Of a stretch of DNA of 64,000 nucleotides, positions 60,010 to 64,000 are shown in pieces. The notes beneath the pieces are model-generated. The model had not been told where the DNA came from. It saw nothing but the letters and a program-made list of their open reading frames with translations, and searched no databases. Position 1 is the first letter of the stretch; each line of letters begins with the position of its first letter. This DNA comes from Haliotis asinina (Eukaryota > Mollusca > Gastropoda > Lepetellida > Haliotidae), in the NCBI RefSeq assembly GCF_037392515.1, contig NC_090290.1, positions 31,455,753-31,519,752 on the forward strand, read 5' to 3'. Position numbers and translations under genes: made by a program.

Positions 60010-61135
60010 CCGCTACGTACACCAGACCCGCCACGGCGACGATGGCTGCCCACAGGTTTTGACTGAGCCACATGGCAGTTTTAGACAGAGCGCCCAACAA
60101 CCACGAGACGATGCTACCCAGGATGCCGGGAAGGGCTTCGGCGGCTTTACCAGCCAGTTTAGCTAGGCCTTCCCCGAGTTTTTTTATCCAGTCTTTAACA
60201 CCACCGCTGGGAGTTCCCCCGTCGGCAGGTGTGGGGGTTCCCCCTGTCAGTGACACCACCAGGGTTGATATGATGAAACCCAATGCAGTTAGAATGCTGG
60301 CGATGGTGATCCCTTGCTCCCGGAACAATATCCGAATCCTGTTGGCTAAAGTTGTATCCTCGTTCAGTATTCTATCGATTGTTTCCCGAATGCGACTGAT
60401 CTGGGATCGAAGCTGTTCACGATTCGAGGAAGCGGCTTCCAATCGTGTACGTCTCTCGTCTTCTAAATCGCGTAGTCGTTCATTGATACGACGCTTCATA
60501 TCATCGTTTTCAGTTTCATTGAGTTTGGTTTTTTCCCTAGCGATGTGCTCGTCGATTTCGTTCAGTTTCCCCATGTTGTTCACGAGTTCTCCACGCACGC
60601 GTTTCACGGCTTCGTCTAAGCCGTGCAGTTCCCTTACCGGAAAGTCAAACCCCGGTAACGGTTTGTCCCAGTAGGTGCTCAACAGTTTTTCTATGCTGTC
60701 CGAGGCTTCTGTAGCACGCTGTGGTGTCATTTCATCTCTAGTGGTGAGGTGGGATCTGGTAGCTTGCAGATCTTCTTTAACGGCCTTAGGTATTGCACCA
60801 CCGTAATCATTCATGTTTAGATTTTTACGGATAAATTCGACACCATGGCGGCTGGCTAGAGTTGACAAGGCCAGTGGTTTTTTATTGCTCTTGTTAAAGA
60901 GGTCAACCCCTGGGTCAGACTTAAGGCGTAGAACACCCTTTGTATCAATAAAAAAATTCTTATGGTATCGACCCTGTGGTTCAACGTAGTTTTTATCTCT
61001 TCTTAAACTTTCGTAATAATCATTTACCGTTGTTTCCAAGAGTTCTTGGTTCAATGGCGAACTAGTAAATGAGGTCTCCTGCTCATCATCGAATGCCTGG
61101 GCACTAGCGCCCGGCATCTCTATGTCTTCATCCAT
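59987..61135 (-). CDS. Coiled-coil membrane protein of the virus-like element, 382 aa
   Basis: The start is the ATG at 61133-61135 (MDEDIEMPGA); an in-frame TTG further upstream is unlikely. Residues 1-60 are acidic. About 165-275 form a long charged coiled coil (IDEHIAREKTKLNETEND and following). REQGITIASILTALGF and the next residues make one membrane helix near 285-305. A Gly/Pro-rich linker containing GGTPTPADGGTPSGG follows, encoded by two palindrome copies. Then come DWIKKLGEGLAKLAGKAAEA (amphipathic) and a final helix NLWAAIVAVAGLVYVAAKK. I recall this C-terminal half as a widespread uncharacterised family in cnidarians and other invertebrates. It may be a membrane-lytic or virion membrane protein, which is a guess. 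Overlaps the end of the gene at 58792-60009. Confidence 0.78.
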   Translation of the reverse strand: MDEDIEMPGASAQAFDDEQETSFTSSPLNQELLETTVNDYYESLRRDKNYVEPQGRYHKNFFIDTKGVLRLKSDPGVDLFNKSNKKPLALSTLASRHGVEFIRKNLNMNDYGGAIPKAVKEDLQATRSHLTTRDEMTPQRATEASDSIEKLLSTYWDKPLPGFDFPVRELHGLDEAVKRVRGELVNNMGKLNEIDEHIAREKTKLNETENDDMKRRINERLRDLEDERRTRLEAASSNREQLRSQISRIRETIDRILNEDTTLANRIRILFREQGITIASILTALGFIISTLVVSLTGGTPTPADGGTPSGGVKDWIKKLGEGLAKLAGKAAEALPGILGSIVSWLLGALSKTAMWLSQNLWAAIVAVAGLVYVAAKKSLTK

Positions 61136-61167
61136 TAGTATTAAAAATATATTTCTTTTATATAACA
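61136..61167. promoter_or_regulatory. Divergent promoter region 2
   Basis: The 32 bases between the start codons of the coiled-coil protein and the capsid protein include AATATATTTC and TTTTATATAAC, the same kind of TATA-rich bidirectional spacer as at 58755-58791. Confidence 0.5.
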
Positions 61168-62424
61168 ATGTACGGCAGAAAATTAGATCCTTTCAGAAGA
61201 TTGAGAGAGCCATTAGGCGCCAGAGCCGTGCGACAGTCGGTGACCATCACCAACAATCCCAGCAAGATAGACCAGAATCAAACTCTGCTGGTTAGATTTC
61301 CAAACCTTGGTGAGAATGACCTCATTGTACCAGGCACTGTTCGACTGGCGTTCAATATCACGTTGACCTCCGACAACGACAAACGCGAGCTAGTGCGGAA
61401 CGTGGGTCGAGCTATCATCAAGAAAACGACCGTCAAGATCAGCGGTAACGAGGTGCTGAGCATCGACGACAGCGACGTGTTTCACTGCTACAGGGATCTC
61501 TGGAAAAGCGATGGAGAACGAGTAAATGATGTGTACCAGGGTATCAGCAAATCAACCCGGGCGCGCATAGGGTATGTCTTCACGCAAGACCAGCAAGACA
61601 AGCTATCGGCCGGTGAAAAGGCCATCGCTCTAGCATACGGGAATCGATTCTGCGTGCCGCTCGACTTCGAGTTGCTCACGGGGCACGCGCCGTTTTACCA
61701 GGCCGCGCTGGGTGATAGGCTCGAATACGAGCTCACGTTTAACGACTATAGTAAAGTAGTGCGTACGCCGAACGGTGATGAGGCTAGTTATGCCATAGAC
61801 AACATCTCTCTGGAGTTCGACATGGTCACTAGCCCGGAGCTGGCCAGGCAGGTTCGAAGCCAGTACTCTGGGAAGATGGCTATCCTATACGATCGCGTAC
61901 TGAGGCATAGATCAGTCGTGCGAGATAAGAGCGACACTGTGTGGAATATCAACCTGAACGTGCCGGCGCGATCGATGAAAGGTATCCTGGTCGTCCCCGT
62001 GGAGGATTACGAGCCATTCCAGAGGGACAGCGAGAAGTTTTTCAACCCCGAGATTGAAAAGGTGGAAGTGACCATCGAGGGCGTGCCCAACCAGCTGTTC
62101 AGTCATGGTATGAGACCACACCAGCAGTGGGATGAGATAAAAAAGCTACCAGTGGGGGATTACATAACAAAGGACCTGGACCTAAGCTCCGTGCAGATCG
62201 GTGAATACCTGACCACCAAGTACGCCCTATGGTTGGACATGCGATCCACGGATGATGATAAACTGCACGGCAGCGGGCGCCGTATAGATAACGGCAGCGA
62301 AGGGATAACCATCCAGATTACTAAGAAGGCTCAAACCGCTGGTAAGTTGAAATTATATCTGTACGTTATTATGGACGCGCAACTTAATATAGATAATGGG
62401 AGATTCGTGCAAGCCATCTACTAG
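61168..62424 (+). CDS. Probable major capsid protein, double jelly-roll type, 418 aa
   Basis: Predicted to form the capsid hexamers. Beta-rich throughout. The N-terminal part has RFPNLGENDLIVPGTVRLAF, then LVRNVGRAIIKKTTVKISGN, which corresponds to the strand pattern of the first jelly roll in Polinton and related capsid proteins. CVPLDFELLTGHAPFYQAAL then DRLEYELTFND matches the hallmark (Pro-Leu-x-Phe ... Leu-Pro-Leu-x-Ala-Leu ... ) of these capsids. The second half ends with LKLYLYVIMDAQLNIDNGRF. At 418 residues it is short for the group (often 450-650). I recall close relatives in cnidarian genomes labelled uncharacterised. The packaging ATPase follows immediately. The frame is intact and GC-richer than the flanks. 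Confidence 0.75.
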   Translation: MYGRKLDPFRRLREPLGARAVRQSVTITNNPSKIDQNQTLLVRFPNLGENDLIVPGTVRLAFNITLTSDNDKRELVRNVGRAIIKKTTVKISGNEVLSIDDSDVFHCYRDLWKSDGERVNDVYQGISKSTRARIGYVFTQDQQDKLSAGEKAIALAYGNRFCVPLDFELLTGHAPFYQAALGDRLEYELTFNDYSKVVRTPNGDEASYAIDNISLEFDMVTSPELARQVRSQYSGKMAILYDRVLRHRSVVRDKSDTVWNINLNVPARSMKGILVVPVEDYEPFQRDSEKFFNPEIEKVEVTIEGVPNQLFSHGMRPHQQWDEIKKLPVGDYITKDLDLSSVQIGEYLTTKYALWLDMRSTDDDKLHGSGRRIDNGSEGITIQITKKAQTAGKLKLYLYVIMDAQLNIDNGRFVQAIY

Positions 62425-63031
62425 TGGGGGGTATCCCCTGGGGTTACCCACTGACCCACACTGCGCTATAGTGTGCGGGCAGACTGGCTGTGGGAAGACC
62501 GTTTTCGTGTTGGATATGTTGGAGGGTTACTACAAGGATGTGTTCGATAACATCGTTATCATGTGCCCTACTCTGAGCATGAATAAAACGTACGCGCGAC
62601 CTTGGGTGATGACGGACCCGGACGTACACAAAATCGACCCTGGAACACGCCTGCAGGACTGGTTGAAAGCTCTTCGCGAGAAATTTAAAGGGGAACCGAC
62701 GCTGTTCATACTGGACGACTGCAGCGCTAATCGCGAGATAACAAAAAAGAGAGACATGCTATCGTACCTGGCCTTCTCCGGCCGGCATGCAAATCACAGC
62801 GTCTGGGTGCTAACGCAGAAGTTCAACTCGGTGTTGAAAGACCTCAGGGAGCAGACGCGATGGGTGGCCTTATTTCACTGCAAGGACAGGGATTCGTTCG
62901 AGGAGTGTTTGAGAGAGAACGATGTGATGAGTAAATTAGAACGGGAACGGGTGAAGAAACAGCTCGCTGAAACTAAACACGCTAAGCTCGTTCTAAAAAC
63001 CGACCAACCAGTAGCATATAGAGTGTGCTAA
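62396..63031 (+). CDS. FtsK/HerA-type genome-packaging ATPase, 211 aa
   Basis: Pumps DNA into the procapsid. Walker A GQTGCGKT at residues 28-35; a hydrophobic strand plus DD (LFILDD, 103-108) as Walker B; then LAFSGRHANHSVWVLTQKFN, whose Gln/Arg residues match sensor and arginine-finger positions of the A32-like group. Ends TKHAKLVLKTDQPVAY. Length suits Polinton ATPases. The ATG lies inside the capsid gene (29-base overlap) and the first 20 residues include a palindrome-derived GGYPLGLPTD, so the true ancestral start could be nearer the Walker A block. The frame is intact with all catalytic residues. Confidence 0.88.
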   Translation: MGDSCKPSTSGGYPLGLPTDPHCAIVCGQTGCGKTVFVLDMLEGYYKDVFDNIVIMCPTLSMNKTYARPWVMTDPDVHKIDPGTRLQDWLKALREKFKGEPTLFILDDCSANREITKKRDMLSYLAFSGRHANHSVWVLTQKFNSVLKDLREQTRWVALFHCKDRDSFEECLRENDVMSKLERERVKKQLAETKHAKLVLKTDQPVAYRVC

Positions 63032-63090
63032 AGCTAAGCAAAGCTAAGCAAAGCTAAGCAAAGCTAAGCAAAGCTAAGCAAAGCTAAGCA
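63031..63090 (+). repeat. Six exact copies of a 10-bp direct repeat
   Basis: AAGCTAAGCA occurs six times without a mismatch, beginning on the last base of the ATPase stop codon and followed by the near-copy TAGCTATG. It fills the space between the ATPase and the next gene. Confidence 0.95.
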
Positions 63091-63203
63091 TAGCTATGAT
63101 ATTTGAAGTATTTGTCGTGTGCAACTTAACCTTCATTTCTCTGTGTTTTGTCTGCATCGGGTATTATATAGTTAAAACTAAATCTTACTTGTTATATTAT
63201 AAG

Positions 63204-63812
63204 ATGGAGTGTGAGGAATTGCTCGAACAGTTGGGGGTCTCCCCAACGCCGCCGGCAGGCCCCACTGTGGGGGATTCCCCCAAGCGAGAGAAACTGGTGG
63301 CGTTGGCTGTTGGTGGCAAAGCCAAACATTACTTTGGAGACTACACCCCGGATAAAATTCACAAAATGTCAGCCGAAGAAATCGATAAGCTGTACGCTAG
63401 ATACGAGTCCCGGCTTGGATCAGAAATGACAAAGACAATAGGATCGGCTATGACCCAGATATACACCGGTATTGTATCACACTTCCTTCCCATTCCACCA
63501 GAGCGCCGACTTTACCTGTGGGAGGACCTAGATAAAGACCCTTTTATCGAACACGCCGTGAGCTCTATCAGCTGCGGGCTGTACCACAAATATGGTATGT
63601 TGTTGGCTCCAGTGACGGCGGCGATTATCACGGCAAAACATTGTCAATTTGAGAGAAAGAATAATAATAATAGTATAGATGGATGCTGCACAGGAAACCC
63701 CAGTGGACACAGTGATGGAGGAGACCCCACCCCCAACAGTGAGTCCCGAGGTGACGGTGGAGACCCCTTCAGTGGGGGTACCCCCAACAGTAACCAGGCA
63801 GAAGAATCCTAA
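63204..63812 (+). CDS. Conserved virus-like element protein, 202 aa
   Basis: Function unknown. The start at 63204 (MECEELLEQLG) is preferred because relatives I recall begin there and an AT-rich TATATTATAAG lies just upstream. An upstream ATG at 63096 would add 36 residues with a membrane helix (VCNLTFISLCFVCIGYYIV). Core features: a Pro/Gly-rich linker with two palindrome copies (residues 11-25), then KMSAEEIDKLYARYESRLG, then a hydrophobic helical part with DKDPFIEHAVSSISCGLYHK and MLLAPVTAAIITAKHC. The Gly/Asp/Pro-rich C-terminus overlaps the next gene by 134 bases in another frame. Probably a virion component by context. Confidence 0.68.
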   Translation: MECEELLEQLGVSPTPPAGPTVGDSPKREKLVALAVGGKAKHYFGDYTPDKIHKMSAEEIDKLYARYESRLGSEMTKTIGSAMTQIYTGIVSHFLPIPPERRLYLWEDLDKDPFIEHAVSSISCGLYHKYGMLLAPVTAAIITAKHCQFERKNNNNSIDGCCTGNPSGHSDGGDPTPNSESRGDGGDPFSGGTPNSNQAEES

Positions 63813-64000
63813 GAGAGTAGCTGCCGGTAAAAAACGGTGGTGTAACCAACATAAAGTGACCAACCCCCGACTGTTGTTGGCTGTAGGTGTAACTGCTGCC
63901 GTGGTTATAACATGGTTATACGTGGGGGTACCCTCCCACAGTGAGCCATCACCCAACAGTGAGGTAACCCCCAACAGTGGGGGTGTGGGGGTATCCCCCA
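63679..64000 (+). CDS. Pro/Thr-rich membrane protein (partial, runs off the window)
   Basis: ATG at 63679 opens a frame of 107 codons to the window edge, overlapping the end of the previous gene in a different frame. The N-terminal 45 residues are Pro/Thr/Val/Glu-rich, followed by a basic block KNPKRVAAGKKRW, then a membrane helix LLLAVGVTAAVVITWLY, then Gly/Pro/Asn/Ser linkers made of palindrome copies. A KNP-x-RV-x-AGK motif followed by a membrane helix is one I recall in the last small gene of this cluster in cnidarians. Function unknown. Confidence 0.62.
   Translation, partial: MDAAQETPVDTVMEETPPPTVSPEVTVETPSVGVPPTVTRQKNPKRVAAGKKRWCNQHKVTNPRLLLAVGVTAAVVITWLYVGVPSHSEPSPNSEVTPNSGGVGVSP

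Overview
The window is eukaryotic and almost certainly from a vetigastropod mollusc, most likely an abalone (Haliotis). The main clue is a roughly 260-bp SINE-like repeat (GAGTGAGT head, then TTACGCCGC, GGCGGCGGTCTG and GACCAGACAATCC), which I know as very abundant in Haliotis. It occurs here five times nearly complete and several times as fragments. Host genes have GT..AG introns and long, repeat-filled non-coding stretches.

Layout. 1-9.1 kb: repeats (a 5.3-kb-spaced inverted pair, a foldback MITE, tRNA-like SINEs, a broken LINE endonuclease, a degenerate minisatellite). 9.2-30.1 kb, minus strand: one complete host gene that I assembled from eleven coding exons whose phases all agree. It is a 640-residue polypeptide GalNAc-transferase (GALNT) with a signal anchor, GT-A catalytic domain and ricin-type lectin domain. 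Its introns hold three coding-looking minisatellites (54, 60 and 57 bp), a LINE reverse transcriptase and a foldback element. 30.2-42.7 kb: transposase fragments, a 72-bp minisatellite, Tc1 remnants and SINEs. 43.0-43.3 kb: exon 1 of a sepiapterin-reductase-like gene. 44.1-48.8 kb: a broken FLYWCH/MULE gene split by a 3.4-kb terminal-inverted-repeat element rich in AACGTT. 49.6-50.8 kb: a pogo/Tigger-like remnant with a MULE-like MITE nested inside. 51.4-52.8 kb: an internal copy of the AACGTT element, then a LINE 3' end.

53.0-64.0 kb: part of an integrated virus-like element of Polinton/adintovirus type. It carries a decayed protein-primed family B DNA polymerase, an integrase C-terminal remnant, a run of closely packed minus-strand genes (55871-58754) including two fibre-like paralogues, two divergent promoter regions, a probable double-jelly-roll major capsid protein, an FtsK/HerA-type packaging ATPase and several membrane or coiled-coil proteins. 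The structural genes are intact while the polymerase is broken. The element runs off the right edge, and I see no terminal repeat or protease inside the window.

The most unusual signals are: (1) a short palindrome, consensus GTGGGGGTACCCCCAC, scattered at least ten times through the coding sequence of the virus-like element and translated in frame as Gly-x-(Pro/Ser/Thr)-Pro linkers; (2) a Ser/Thr/Pro-rich, mucin-like tandem repeat inside a GALNT intron that is in frame with the preceding catalytic exon; (3) main periods divisible by three, giving long open frames, in all four well-conserved minisatellites.
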